A stretch of 64,000 nucleotides of DNA from NCBI GenBank assembly GCA_035945115.1, contig DASZAN010000201.1:62001-126000 (forward strand). Direction: 5' to 3'. A program made the position numbers and the translations under genes. The notes under the pieces were generated by a model. The model had not been told where the DNA came from and made no database searches. It was given only the letters and a program-made list of their open reading frames with translations. Position 1 is the first letter of the stretch; each line of letters begins with the position of its first letter. Below, one piece after another: positions 35,257-44,179 of this stretch. Origin of the DNA: DAHUYF01 sp035945115. Lineage in GTDB: Bacteria; Pseudomonadota; Alphaproteobacteria; ATCC43930; CGMCC-115725.

Positions 35257-36606
35257 ATGACCAGGCACGCGTTGCACAAGAGAGAGGGCGCCCGACAGCG
35301 CGCCTATTTCTCGCCAGATGTCGAGATGATGCCGCGGAAGCAGCTGCAACGGCTGCAATTCGAGCGCCTGAGGCGAGCGCTGCATTACGTCTATGCCAAC
35401 GTACCGCACTACCGTCGCAAATTCGAGGCGACGGGCGTTACGCCATTCGCGCTGCGCGGACTTGCCGATCTCCGCCGCTTTCCCTTCACCGCTAAGTCGG
35501 ACCTGCGCGACACCTATCCCTTCGGCATGTTCACGGTGAAGCAGGACGCGCTCACTCGCATCCACGCGTCCTCGGGCACAACGGGAAAGCCGACCGTGGT
35601 CGGCTACACGAGCACCGATCTCGCCAATTGGGCGCTGCTCATGGCCCGTTCACTGGTTTGCGCCGGCGTCCATCGCGGCGACATCGTCCACAATGCCTAT
35701 GGCTATGGCCTTTTCACTGGCGGTCTCGGCGTGCATGACGGCGCACAGCGCCTCGGTTGCACGGTGGTGCCGGCCTCAGGCGGTGGCACGGAGCGGCAAG
35801 TCACGCTCATGGCCGACTTCGGTGCGACTGTGCTTTGCGCGACCCCGTCCTACGCCCTCAACATCGCCGAGGTGGCCGAACACATGGGCGTCGATTTGCG
35901 CGCCGGACCGCTGCGCGTGGGCGTGTGCGGTGCCGAGCCGTGGAGTGAAGGCTTGCGGCAGCAGCTCGAAAGCCGATTAGGACTTGCGGCGATCGACATT
36001 TACGGCCTCTCCGAGATCATGGGCCCGGGCGTCGCCGTCGAGTGCCATGAGGCACAAGCGGGGCTGCACGGCTGGGAGGACCATTTTCTCTTCGAGGTCA
36101 TCGACCCCGATAGCGGCGAGCCGCTCGAGATGGGAAAGACAGGTGAGCTCGTCATCACCACGCTCGCCAAGGAAGCTCTGCCGATGATCCGCTACCGCAC
36201 GCGCGACATCACGCAGCTCACCGACGAGCCCTGCCGCTGCGGACGCACCCATCTGCGCATCCGCCGCATCACGGGCCGAAGCGATGACATGCTGATCGTT
36301 CGCGGCGTCAACGTCTATCCCTCGCAGATCGAGGCGGCGCTGGTCGGCTTGCCGCAGATCTCGCCGCATTATCAGCTCGTGATCGAGCGCAAAGGCGCCC
36401 TCGACCAAGTGCGGCTCGAAGTCGAGGCGGACCCCGGAGTAGCGACCGAAGATGCTGCCGCCGGCCAAGCGATCGCTGAAACCGTCGCCCATCGGCTCAA
36501 GTCGCTGCTTGGCGTCTCCTGCGAGGTGACGGTGAGGCCGCCCGGCGAGGTGCCACGCTCGCAGGGTAAGGCGGTGCGCGTCCGCGATCTGCGGCCAAAG
36601 GGATGA
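35257..36606 (+). CDS. padJ: Phenylacetate-CoA ligase (PaaK/PadJ family)
   Basis: 449-residue AMP-forming ligase; activates phenylacetate to phenylacetyl-CoA. Visible: RIHASSGTTGKPTVVGYTSTDL, YGLSEIMGPGVAVEC, TTLAKEALPMIRYRTRD, CRCGRTHLRIRRITGRSDDMLIVRGVNVYPSQIE, and the C-terminal lysine (PRSQGKAVRVRD). Length and motifs fit PaaK rather than the benzoate ligase family. Co-transcribed with padBCD, which supports phenylacetyl-CoA as the substrate of that complex. Confidence 0.9.
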   Translation: MTRHALHKREGARQRAYFSPDVEMMPRKQLQRLQFERLRRALHYVYANVPHYRRKFEATGVTPFALRGLADLRRFPFTAKSDLRDTYPFGMFTVKQDALTRIHASSGTTGKPTVVGYTSTDLANWALLMARSLVCAGVHRGDIVHNAYGYGLFTGGLGVHDGAQRLGCTVVPASGGGTERQVTLMADFGATVLCATPSYALNIAEVAEHMGVDLRAGPLRVGVCGAEPWSEGLRQQLESRLGLAAIDIYGLSEIMGPGVAVECHEAQAGLHGWEDHFLFEVIDPDSGEPLEMGKTGELVITTLAKEALPMIRYRTRDITQLTDEPCRCGRTHLRIRRITGRSDDMLIVRGVNVYPSQIEAALVGLPQISPHYQLVIERKGALDQVRLEVEADPGVATEDAAAGQAIAETVAHRLKSLLGVSCEVTVRPPGEVPRSQGKAVRVRDLRPKG

Positions 36607-36618
36607 TCCTCATTGGGA

Positions 36619-36632
36619 TTGACCGAGATCAA
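36619..36632. promoter_or_regulatory. FNR/FixK box upstream of the DUF2249 operon
   Basis: TTGACCGAGATCAA, one mismatch from TTGAT-N4-ATCAA. Its centre lies about 59 bp before the DUF2249 start. A -10-like TATGTC (36655-36660) is positioned as expected for class II FNR activation. Confidence 0.65.
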
Positions 36633-36684
36633 CGATCACCGGCGAAGAACATCGTATGTCTTGGCCAACCAAAGGAGGTGACGC

Positions 36685-37230
36685 ATGACGACCGCCGTTT
36701 CATCCAAGGAGGGCGCGAACGAGAGTGAAATCCATGTCGATGCGCGTCCCTTGCTCGCTGCAGGTCAGGAGCCTTTCAGCATGCTCATGGCAGCGGCAGG
36801 ACGCGTCGCGCCAGGCGGACTGCTGATCGTCGATGCGCCATTCGATCCGTTGCCGTTGAAACGCCTGCTCGGCGGCAAAGGGTTCGTCCATCAGACGGAA
36901 GAACTCGCCCCCAATCACTTTCGCGTCCACTTCCGGCGTGCAGCCGTCGCACCGGCATCGCCTCCGGTGTCGACCGGCAGCGTCGGCGCCAAGGTGTGGC
37001 GCGAGGCGGATGGAGTCCATATCGACGTGCGCGGCCTCAGCCCACCCAATCCGATGGTGGCCATTCTACGTCTGCTCGAGCAACCCGATTGCGGTAACGT
37101 CGTCATCGTCCACCACGAACGCGAACCGGTCTTTCTCTTTCCTGAGCTGACGCAGCGCGGCTGGAGCTATCGACAAGTTCCGGCGGCACCGCCGGAGCTG
37201 CGCTATCGTTTGACGCGCGGCACGCAATGA
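36685..37230 (+). CDS. Protein with two DUF2249 domains
   Basis: 181 residues: first domain ESEIHVDARPLLAAGQEPFSMLMAAAGRVAPGGLLIVDAPFDPLPLKRLL...HFRVHFRR, second from VHIDVRGLSPPNPMVAILRLLEQ. DUF2249 has a TusA-like fold of unknown function, and is common beside nitrite/NO reductase genes. Near-ideal ribosome site AGGAGGTGA. First of a four-gene cassette; no catalytic cysteine of the TusA type is visible. Confidence 0.85.
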   Translation: MTTAVSSKEGANESEIHVDARPLLAAGQEPFSMLMAAAGRVAPGGLLIVDAPFDPLPLKRLLGGKGFVHQTEELAPNHFRVHFRRAAVAPASPPVSTGSVGAKVWREADGVHIDVRGLSPPNPMVAILRLLEQPDCGNVVIVHHEREPVFLFPELTQRGWSYRQVPAAPPELRYRLTRGTQ

Positions 37231-38534
37231 GGCTTGCCGCCGCCACCATTCTTCCCGGCGCCAAGGGACGGCTGTTGCCGCCCTCGATACCTTTCGCCTT
37301 TTTCACCGCGGCGCTGGTGTTTCACGTTCTGCTGTGGGTGGTGGTGATCTACGCGGCCAGCGACATCGCCAGCTTCCGCGGCGGACTGGGCCATCCGCTC
37401 GGCGCCCTTCACGTCCTGACGCTGGGCGTTCTCGCCAGCACAGCCATGGGCGCCGCTCTTCAGTTGTTGCCGGTCGCGACCCGCCAACCCCTCGCCGCGC
37501 TATGGCCGGCACGCGCAGCGTTCTGGTTCTTCGTGCCGGGAACCATGCTCCTCGTGCATGGCATGGGCGAAGGCAATTCTGTCGCGCTTGCCGTCGGTGG
37601 TATTGCGGCCGCGAGCGGGCTCGGGCTCTTCGCCATCCTCGTCGCCGACAATTTGCGGCGCGCGCCGGAGCTGGGTGCGGTCGGCCTTCATGCCTGGGTC
37701 GCGCTTGGCGCAGTCGCGATGTTGCTCGCCGCTGGGCTGGCGCTCGCTTTCGATTTCAGCGCGGGGTTTCTCAGCGGTCACGCCGCGGTGGCGCTGGCGC
37801 ACGGCTTGCTCGGCCTTTACGGTTTCATGGGAACCTTGGCGCTGGGCTTCAGCTACATTCTCGTGCCAATGTTCGCGCTCGCCGAGGCGGTGCCCAATCG
37901 CTGGAGCGAGGGCACGCTCGCGCTGTGGACGGCTGCGCTTGTCCTGGCGGTTGTCGGCGCGCTTGCAGCGTTCGAGCCGCTGGTCGCGGCCGCTGCCATC
38001 CTTGGGCTTGCGGCCGCGCTGGCGCATATCGGCGCGCTTGCGCGCGTGTTGAAGGGGCGCATGCGCCGGCATCTCGGACTTTCTTTCATTCTGTTGCGCG
38101 TCGGCTGGGGTGCGCTCGTCGTCAGCCTCATCCTTGGCGGTCTCGCGGCGCTCGGCTGGCTCGGGCCACGCGGGTCGGCGCTGTTCGGTTTCGTCGCCGC
38201 CTTCGGCTGGCTCCTCACCTTCCTGCTCGGCGTCTTGCAGCGCATTCTGTCGTTCTTGGGCTCGATGCACGCCGCCAAAGGCGGCCGCCCGCCGCTCGTC
38301 TCGGAGCTCACCCGCGAGTGGGCACTCGCTCTTCACGCCGCCTGCCACGGCACGGCGCTCGCGGCCATTTTCGCGGGCATCGCCGCCGATCTGCCGGCGG
38401 CGGTCCGCTTCGGCGGTGTCGTCGGCCTGTGCGGCGCCATCGCCTTCGCTTGGTTCGGCGCAGTCGTGCTGCACCACGTTTTTCGGCGCCCGGCGGCGCC
38501 GGTGCCGCGTATCGCCGCCCTAAGGGAGCATTGA
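37227..38534 (+). CDS. NnrS-like multi-span membrane protein
   Basis: 435 residues with about twelve hydrophobic spans. Conserved His-containing motifs of this heme-copper-oxidase-like group are visible: GHPLGALHVLTLGVLASTAMGAALQLLPV, HAVVALAHGLLGLYGFMGTLALGFSYILVPMF-like segment with conserved His, and HAACHGTALAA near the end. Related proteins accompany NO-metabolism genes and some bind heme and copper (NnrS). Here it may handle NO or O2 that would poison the dearomatising enzymes. Overlaps the DUF2249 gene by 4 bp. Confidence 0.72.
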   Translation: MRLAAATILPGAKGRLLPPSIPFAFFTAALVFHVLLWVVVIYAASDIASFRGGLGHPLGALHVLTLGVLASTAMGAALQLLPVATRQPLAALWPARAAFWFFVPGTMLLVHGMGEGNSVALAVGGIAAASGLGLFAILVADNLRRAPELGAVGLHAWVALGAVAMLLAAGLALAFDFSAGFLSGHAAVALAHGLLGLYGFMGTLALGFSYILVPMFALAEAVPNRWSEGTLALWTAALVLAVVGALAAFEPLVAAAAILGLAAALAHIGALARVLKGRMRRHLGLSFILLRVGWGALVVSLILGGLAALGWLGPRGSALFGFVAAFGWLLTFLLGVLQRILSFLGSMHAAKGGRPPLVSELTREWALALHAACHGTALAAIFAGIAADLPAAVRFGGVVGLCGAIAFAWFGAVVLHHVFRRPAAPVPRIAALREH

Positions 38535-38537
38535 GCC

Positions 38538-38837
38538 ATGGCCGATCTCGCCGACCTCGCGCGCGACGCGCTGCACCAGGTGCTCGATCCCGAGGTCGGT
38601 CTCAACATCGTTGATCTCGGCCTCATCTACGATATCGCAGCCGTCGACGGCGTGGTCACCATCACCATGACCTTCACCCATGAGGGCTGTCCCATCGGGC
38701 CGATGCTGGTGGAGGGAGCGCGACAAATCGTGGCCGCGCTACCCGGTGTGCGCGACGTGGTGGTCGAGCTCACCTTCGATCCGCCCTGGACGCCGCAATC
38801 GATTAGCGCCGACGGCCGGGCGCTGCTCGGCGGCTAG
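38538..38837 (+). CDS. DUF59 metal-sulfur cluster assembly factor
   Basis: 99 residues, the minimal DUF59 domain: LHQVLDPEVGLNIVDLGLIYDIAAVDG, MTFTHEGCPIGPMLVEG with the conserved Cys, and LTFDPPWTPQSISADGRALLG. Same family as the SUF-linked protein at 4957 but without the N-terminal extension. In this cassette it could help mature the many Fe-S proteins of the pathway, or repair them. Confidence 0.88.
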   Translation: MADLADLARDALHQVLDPEVGLNIVDLGLIYDIAAVDGVVTITMTFTHEGCPIGPMLVEGARQIVAALPGVRDVVVELTFDPPWTPQSISADGRALLGG

Positions 38838-38864
38838 GCAGCAAGCGGAAGGAGCGCTCCCGCC

Positions 38865-39368
38865 ATGGATTTCCGTCGACACGTCTCGCGCGCCCTCCAT
38901 CAAGATCACGTGGCGACGATCGCGGTACTCGAGCGTCTCGAGGCGTTGCTTGGCCGCCACCGACCAACCCAGCCACCATCATCGAGCGATGCCGAGGCGG
39001 CGCGACTCATGAAGGAGCTGATCGCGGCGCTCGACATCGAGATCGGCCCGCATTTTGCCTTCGAGGAAGAGAGCGTCTTTCCCTTGCTGGCCGAGGCTGG
39101 CGATCGTGACATGGGCACATATCTCATCGAGGAGCATCGAGCGATCTTGCCGCTCGCGCGAAAGCTCGTAGACCTCGCCAAGGATGGACACCGCGCTGGC
39201 TTCGCGGTCGATGCCTGGGCGCAGTTCCACGCGACCGGCGCCGAGCTGATCGAGCGGCTCGTCTCCCATGTGCAAAAGGAGGAGATGGGTCTGCTGCCGG
39301 CGCTTGATGATCTCCTCGACGAGGAGGCGGACGGGCGGCTCGCCCTCGAATTCGCGGCGCGGCGCTGA
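38865..39368 (+). CDS. Hemerythrin-domain protein
   Basis: 167 residues forming a four-helix bundle with the His/Glu ligand pattern of a di-iron site: SRALHQDHVATIAVLERLE, HFAFEEESVFPLL, YLIEEHRAILPL, and HVQKEEMGLLPALDDLL. Cytoplasmic O2/NO-binding or iron-handling proteins of this type (YtfE/RIC-like) protect or repair Fe-S clusters. Strong GGAAGGAG ribosome site. Confidence 0.85.
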   Translation: MDFRRHVSRALHQDHVATIAVLERLEALLGRHRPTQPPSSSDAEAARLMKELIAALDIEIGPHFAFEEESVFPLLAEAGDRDMGTYLIEEHRAILPLARKLVDLAKDGHRAGFAVDAWAQFHATGAELIERLVSHVQKEEMGLLPALDDLLDEEADGRLALEFAARR

Positions 39369-39391
39369 CCCATGCGAAGGAGCACGATGCA

Positions 39392-40414
39392 ATGAAGCAA
39401 TCTACCGAGTTGCGCGCGGCGATCTCGCGGACGCGAATTCGACCCCTTGCCGCGGCCGATCTCGACGCTCTGGTGGCGATCGACAAAGGTGTCTCCGGCC
39501 GTGCGCGCCCCGGCTTCTATGAAAAGCGCCTGGCGCGTCTTGCGCGCGACCCTTCGGCGTTCGTGGCGCTCGGCGCAGAGCGTGACGGCAAGATCGTGGG
39601 CTTTATCTTCGCACGGCTCTATGAAGGCGAATTCGGCGGCAAACTTCCTGAAGCCGCGCTCGATGCCATCGGCGTGGCGGTGGAGATGCAGCGCCAAGGG
39701 ATTGGCCGCCTGCTGCTCGACGGCATGACGGCAGCAATGCGGATCCACGGCATCGCCGAGATTGCAACCCAGACGGACTGGTTCGATACCGACCTCGCGG
39801 TTTTTTTTGCCGAAGCGGGATTCGCACTGGCGCCCCGCCTCGTGCTGGAGCGTTCGGTGGGCGAGACGGTCGGCGCCGTGCCCTCGCCCCGCACCACGTC
39901 GCCGCGCGTGGCGACCGGTGCCGAAGTCGACTACAGCAGCGCTTCGGGCGACGATTTTGCAGCGCTCTCCCATGACCGCGTCCCCATCCGCTCGATGACC
40001 TCCGGCGATGTCGCCGGCATGCTCGCCATCGACCGCCGCATCACCGGTCGCGATCGCACGCCCTACTTCAAGCGCAAAGCCGCCGAGGCCATGGACGAGT
40101 CAGGGATACGAGTCTCGCTCGTCGCCGAGATCGATGGCGAGATCGGTGGCTTCGTCATGGCGCGGGTCGAGTTCGGTGAATTCGGCAGTCTCGAGCCGGA
40201 AGCGGTGCTCGACACCATCGGCGTCGCGGCAAGCCACGGTCACAAAGGCATTGGGAGTGCGCTGATTTCTCAGCTCATGACCAATCTCGTGGGATTGCGC
40301 ATCGAGCACGTGCGGACCGAGGTGGACTGGAACCATTTTGGGCTGCTGAGCTTTCTCGATCGCATGGGCTTCCACCCGTATCGCCGTCTGGCACTCCGCC
40401 GCGTAGTGGGCTGA
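39392..40414 (+). CDS. Tandem GNAT acetyltransferase
   Basis: 340 residues, two GNAT domains joined by a linker. Domain 1 (about 15-150): RIRPLAAADLDALVAIDKGVSG, AIGVAVEMQRQGIGRLLLDGM. Domain 2 (about 190-340): PIRSMTSGDVAGMLAIDRRITGRDRTPYFKRKA, TIGVAASHGHKGIGSALISQL. Both acetyl-CoA loops (QxxGxG/HKGIGSA) look intact, so both halves could be active. Together with the single-domain GNAT at 28208 the island has three such domains. Possible protein lysine acetylation of the CoA ligases. Confidence 0.82.
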   Translation: MKQSTELRAAISRTRIRPLAAADLDALVAIDKGVSGRARPGFYEKRLARLARDPSAFVALGAERDGKIVGFIFARLYEGEFGGKLPEAALDAIGVAVEMQRQGIGRLLLDGMTAAMRIHGIAEIATQTDWFDTDLAVFFAEAGFALAPRLVLERSVGETVGAVPSPRTTSPRVATGAEVDYSSASGDDFAALSHDRVPIRSMTSGDVAGMLAIDRRITGRDRTPYFKRKAAEAMDESGIRVSLVAEIDGEIGGFVMARVEFGEFGSLEPEAVLDTIGVAASHGHKGIGSALISQLMTNLVGLRIEHVRTEVDWNHFGLLSFLDRMGFHPYRRLALRRVVG

Positions 40415-40434
40415 CAGCGGAAAGCGCGCCGCGC

Positions 40435-40680
40435 TCAGCCGTGAAGGTCGTTGTACTTCGCCAGGAGCTCCTCGCGTGATTCGCGGAAGTCTGGATGCGG
40501 CACGATGCAGTCCGCGGGACAGGCCAACTTGCATTGCGGCTCGTCCTCGGCACCAACGCATTCCGTGCAGCGCAGCGGGTCGATCACATAGATGCCATCG
40601 CCGATGCTGATAGCCTCGTTTGGGCAGACCGGACGACAGGCATCGCAATTTGTGCAGGTGTCGATGATCATGAGCGCCAT
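40435..40680 (-). CDS. fdx: 2[4Fe-4S] ferredoxin, electron donor to benzoyl-CoA reductase
   Basis: 81 residues: Cys9, 12, 15, 19 and Cys38, 41, 50, 54 (second motif CxxC-x8-C-x3-C), the Allochromatium-type layout with a C-terminal helix. The low-potential ferredoxin of the Thauera bcr cluster has the same length and location. Start ATG 40680 with GAGGAG. Last gene of the leftward operon, 11 bp after bcrD. Confidence 0.92.
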   Translation of the reverse strand: MALMIIDTCTNCDACRPVCPNEAISIGDGIYVIDPLRCTECVGAEDEPQCKLACPADCIVPHPDFRESREELLAKYNDLHG

Positions 40681-40691
40681 GACGATGCTCC

Positions 40692-41534
40692 TCAGGATGC
40701 TCTGGCGAGCTCGCTGAGCCGCGCCAACTTCTCATGCCGGAAGGCGCCCCAGAGTGCCGCCCCGATGGCGCCGGCGTAGATCGAGTCGGGATGGCAACGT
40801 ACAGGATATGTCACCCTCTCCTTGGCCATCGCCTCCTGCATCGCGGTGACGAGGCCTTCGTCCAGTGCGAGCCCGCCGGTCATGAGCACGACGCCGTCGA
40901 TGGGTCCGATGGTCTTCAGCAGCTTCGCCAAGCGATCGGCCATCGACGAGTGGATGCCCTTCAGAATGTTCGGCGCCGAGATGCCCCGCGAGACCATGTT
41001 GATGACGTCGGTCTCGGCGAGCACGGCGCAGATACCGCTGACCTTTTCGGGATTGTCGGCCTGTTTGGAGAGCATGCCGATCTCTTCATGGGCGATGCCG
41101 AGATAACGCGCGATGTTCTCGAGAAACTGGCCTGAGCCCGACGCGCATTGGCTCGTCATTTTGTAGCTCAGCACCTTCCCCCTTGCGTCGAGACGGATGG
41201 CACGGCCATGCAACGCACCGACATCGAGCGCGGCGCGCGCGTCGGGATCGAGATAGATGGCGCCGCGTCCGTGCGTGGTCATGGAATAGAAGTGGCCGGT
41301 GTGGAAAGTCAGCGACTCGCCCTCGCCGGTGGTCGCGACATAACCGACATCGCGGCGCCGGACGCCCCCCTCTTCGAGGATGCCGTCATAGGTCTGCTCG
41401 GCGAGCTTGAAGGGATCGCGTTGGCGTACGCGCTCGGTACGGCGCGCGACCCAGCGTGTCTTGTCTCCTTCCACCTCGAACAATGCGGCTTTGACCGCGC
41501 CGGTGCCGACATCGATGCCCGCGGTGATGACCAT
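40692..41534 (-). CDS. bcrD: Benzoyl-CoA reductase subunit D (BcrD/BadG)
   Basis: 280 residues, ASKHA ATPase fold: GIDVGTGAVKAALFE at the start and LMTGGLALDEGLV. Cys130 (SQCASGSGQF) and Cys169 (SGICAVLAETDVI) are the two ligands that this subunit contributes to a [4Fe-4S] cluster bridging it to BcrA. BcrA and BcrD form the ATP-hydrolysing module that drives electrons into the BcrBC ring-reducing module (2 ATP per 2 electrons). Cytoplasmic, oxygen-sensitive. Confidence 0.95.
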   Translation of the reverse strand: MVITAGIDVGTGAVKAALFEVEGDKTRWVARRTERVRQRDPFKLAEQTYDGILEEGGVRRRDVGYVATTGEGESLTFHTGHFYSMTTHGRGAIYLDPDARAALDVGALHGRAIRLDARGKVLSYKMTSQCASGSGQFLENIARYLGIAHEEIGMLSKQADNPEKVSGICAVLAETDVINMVSRGISAPNILKGIHSSMADRLAKLLKTIGPIDGVVLMTGGLALDEGLVTAMQEAMAKERVTYPVRCHPDSIYAGAIGAALWGAFRHEKLARLSELARAS

Positions 41535-41546
41535 GGCTTCACTCCG

Positions 41547-42860
41547 TCAGTTCTCGACGGCACGGCGGGCAAAGGCAGCAGCGCCCAACGCGCCCGTGTA
41601 GATCGAATCCGGATTGATGTTGATGACGACATCGCCGTAGTTCTCGCGGATGAGCTGGCGCAATTCCTTCACCGCCGCCTCGTTCTTGGCGACGCCGCCG
41701 GTGAAGGTGAATTGATTCCGCACGCCGCCCGAGCGCGAGATGATCGACATGGCACGCAGGATGATGGAGCGATGAAGACCGGCCATGATGTCCTCGCGCT
41801 TCTCTCCCAGCGCCAATCGATCGCGGAGCTCGGCACCGGCAAACACGGTGCAGGTCGAATTGATGCGCACGGTGCGCGTCGCTTTCATCGCCATCGGCCC
41901 GAGCTCATGCAGGCCCATGTTCATCTCGTCGGCGATGTACCCGAGATAGCGACCGCAGCCCGCAGCACAGCGGTCGTTCATTTGAAAGTTCTCGACGATA
42001 CCCGCAGGATCGACCTGGATGGCCTTCGTATCCTGGCCGCCGATGTCGAGCACCGTCCGCGTCTCGGGATACATGATGTGGGCGCCGAGGCCATGGCACA
42101 GGATCTCGGAGCGGATATGCTCCTTCGAGAACGGCAGCGTCACCCGACCATAGCCGGTTCCAACGAGATAGGTCTCCTCGAGCGGAATCTCGAGTGCCTC
42201 GCGGAGCGGTCGCGCGATTCGGTCGATGAGGCCGCCGAGCGCCGGCGTCGATCGCGCCGCGCCATCGAGCGCGCGCAAGTACTTCTCCTTCATCTCGCCC
42301 GAGGGTGGCCGGTTTTCGACGGCGATGATCGCCTTGTCGTAAACGTTCAGCAGCAGATCGTATGAAAGGCGCGAGCGCCTAGCGACTTCCTGCGCGATCG
42401 CCATGAAACGAGAGCCTGCGATGTCACGGAAGAAGTCCGACTTGCGCTTGGCATCCGCGGCAAAGAGCGGCGGCGCCTCGTTGCGCAGCTGCTGGAAGAC
42501 GGCGGCGAGGGCGTCGCGCACGGCGCTATCGCAATCCCTAAAGCGTTCTCCCTGGACATTCTCGAGACAGGTAGCCTCGAGATCGGCCAGTTGATCGAGG
42601 AACTGTTCGAGGCGGAACCTGCGCTCGATCTCGCCGAGCACGTGATCGAGCCCGTCGCCCGCATCAGACAAGTCCGATAGCGCGCGGCGGAAGAGTGTGA
42701 AGCGCGTATTGATCAACGCCTCGTGCTTCGCCACGCGCGTGGCGGTGTCGTAATTCGAGCGCGAATTGGTGATGCCGCGGCCGAGCACGTCGAACCGCTC
42801 GTCCATCAGCACCGCTTTGGTGGTGGTCGAGCCGAGATCGACGCCGATGAAGCAACGCAT
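41547..42860 (-). CDS. bcrA: Benzoyl-CoA reductase subunit A (BcrA/BadF)
   Basis: 437 residues from ATG 42860 (GGGGAGAG upstream); a GTG at 42878 is possible but lacks a ribosome site. GVDLGSTTTKAVL binds ATP; Cys298 (DRCAAGCGRYLG) and Cys337 (STCTVFAG) contribute to the bridging cluster with BcrD. The roughly 140-residue insertion (about 60-200) distinguishes BcrA/BadF from BcrD and from simple dehydratase activators. Confidence 0.95.
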   Translation of the reverse strand: MRCFIGVDLGSTTTKAVLMDERFDVLGRGITNSRSNYDTATRVAKHEALINTRFTLFRRALSDLSDAGDGLDHVLGEIERRFRLEQFLDQLADLEATCLENVQGERFRDCDSAVRDALAAVFQQLRNEAPPLFAADAKRKSDFFRDIAGSRFMAIAQEVARRSRLSYDLLLNVYDKAIIAVENRPPSGEMKEKYLRALDGAARSTPALGGLIDRIARPLREALEIPLEETYLVGTGYGRVTLPFSKEHIRSEILCHGLGAHIMYPETRTVLDIGGQDTKAIQVDPAGIVENFQMNDRCAAGCGRYLGYIADEMNMGLHELGPMAMKATRTVRINSTCTVFAGAELRDRLALGEKREDIMAGLHRSIILRAMSIISRSGGVRNQFTFTGGVAKNEAAVKELRQLIRENYGDVVININPDSIYTGALGAAAFARRAVEN

Positions 42861-42874
42861 GGCGCTCTCCCCGC

Positions 42875-44179
42875 TCACGAAGCCATGGCGACGGGCGCCG
42901 CGGTCTGGCGCTTCTGATCGATCATCTGTAGATAGCTTTCGATCCGGTTCTTGATGTTTGCGGGCGAGAAGTAGCGGGGATCGACGAGATCGGTCTCGAT
43001 GAAAGCCGCCGGCTTTCCAGTACGCCGCTCGATCTCGCGCAGGACGAGGAGTTGGCCCGCGGAGAAGCTGTTGCAGCTCTTGATCGAGTTGATCAGCAGC
43101 CCGTCGGCGTCATAGTCCCTGACATACTTCTCGATGAGATCGATGCGTGAGGGCAGGTTGCGGTTGGTGTAGCAGCCGAGGCAGTACTCAGCGAGCGACT
43201 CGAGCGGGTGGTCGGGGTCATGGCGGAAGCCGAGGTCGTAGACGCCGCCCACCTTGGTGTATGTGCTCGCGACGACGACCGCACCTTCGTCGTAGAACAT
43301 CTTCCAGAAATCGCGAAAACTGGTCCAGTTTGGCGGCCCCTCGACGACCAAGCGGTAACGCTCCTGGTGGACTTCGCCGTCGGGAGTCACCGGCCCCATC
43401 TTCTCCGCCAAGCGCTGCTCGATTTCCTGCCGCAACAGACGGTAATACTCGGTCGCATCCGCCGTGCCGCGGAAAGCGGTGAAGATCGGCCCGATATAGT
43501 AGACGCCGCCGAAATAGGCGTCGATCGGTGACGGCTTGCTCTTGGCGGACTCGAGGACCCAAACGAAATCTTGCTCCGCTTTGGCCGATTCCTTGAGGTA
43601 TTGCCGCAGACGGTCGATATCGAACTTGACACCGCTGACCTGCTCGAGCTTAGGGATCACCTCCTGCTTCAGTTGCTTCACCACGTAGTCTCGCATGTTC
43701 TTCGAGGCATGCCCGTCGCCCTCATAGGGGACGTGCAGCATCGCCGTCTCGCATTTGTATTGCTGGCGCAGAAGCTCGAACCATTTCATGAAGGTGAAGC
43801 AGCCGGTGTATGACAGCAGCAGCAGGTCGGGATCGGGGAGCGGCCGGCCGTCGGGACCGAGATTGCCCTTGGCGATCATGCCGAGGTCGGTCTTGACATA
43901 GGTGCAGACATCCTCGGAATGGCCGCGCTTCTCCGCCTCCATGATGTAGCCGCCGCTCTTCTTGCGCATGCCGCTTTGGATGGCGTTGATCTCCGGCAGG
44001 TTGTTCGCCATGTCGAAGCACATGATCAGTTCATTGAGATTACCGGGCACGAAGGTGGATACGACCTTGCGCCCGCTTTCGCGGGCCGTGGCGAGCCGCT
44101 CATAATTCCCGGCGATCATCTCCTTCTGCTTGAGCATCGACAGCTCTTTGACGACTTCCGTCACGCGCATGGCGCTCAT
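42875..44179 (-). CDS. bcrB: Benzoyl-CoA reductase subunit B (BcrB/BadE)
   Basis: 434 residues related to 2-hydroxyglutaryl-CoA dehydratase alpha subunits. LSYTGCFTFMKWFELL, CLGCYTNRNLPSRIDLIEKYVRDYDADGLLINSIKSCNSFSAGQ hold the cysteines that ligate the active-site cluster. With BcrC it binds benzoyl-CoA and carries out ring reduction to cyclohexa-1,5-diene-carbonyl-CoA. ATGA overlap with bcrC. Confidence 0.94.
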   Translation of the reverse strand: MSAMRVTEVVKELSMLKQKEMIAGNYERLATARESGRKVVSTFVPGNLNELIMCFDMANNLPEINAIQSGMRKKSGGYIMEAEKRGHSEDVCTYVKTDLGMIAKGNLGPDGRPLPDPDLLLLSYTGCFTFMKWFELLRQQYKCETAMLHVPYEGDGHASKNMRDYVVKQLKQEVIPKLEQVSGVKFDIDRLRQYLKESAKAEQDFVWVLESAKSKPSPIDAYFGGVYYIGPIFTAFRGTADATEYYRLLRQEIEQRLAEKMGPVTPDGEVHQERYRLVVEGPPNWTSFRDFWKMFYDEGAVVVASTYTKVGGVYDLGFRHDPDHPLESLAEYCLGCYTNRNLPSRIDLIEKYVRDYDADGLLINSIKSCNSFSAGQLLVLREIERRTGKPAAFIETDLVDPRYFSPANIKNRIESYLQMIDQKRQTAAPVAMAS

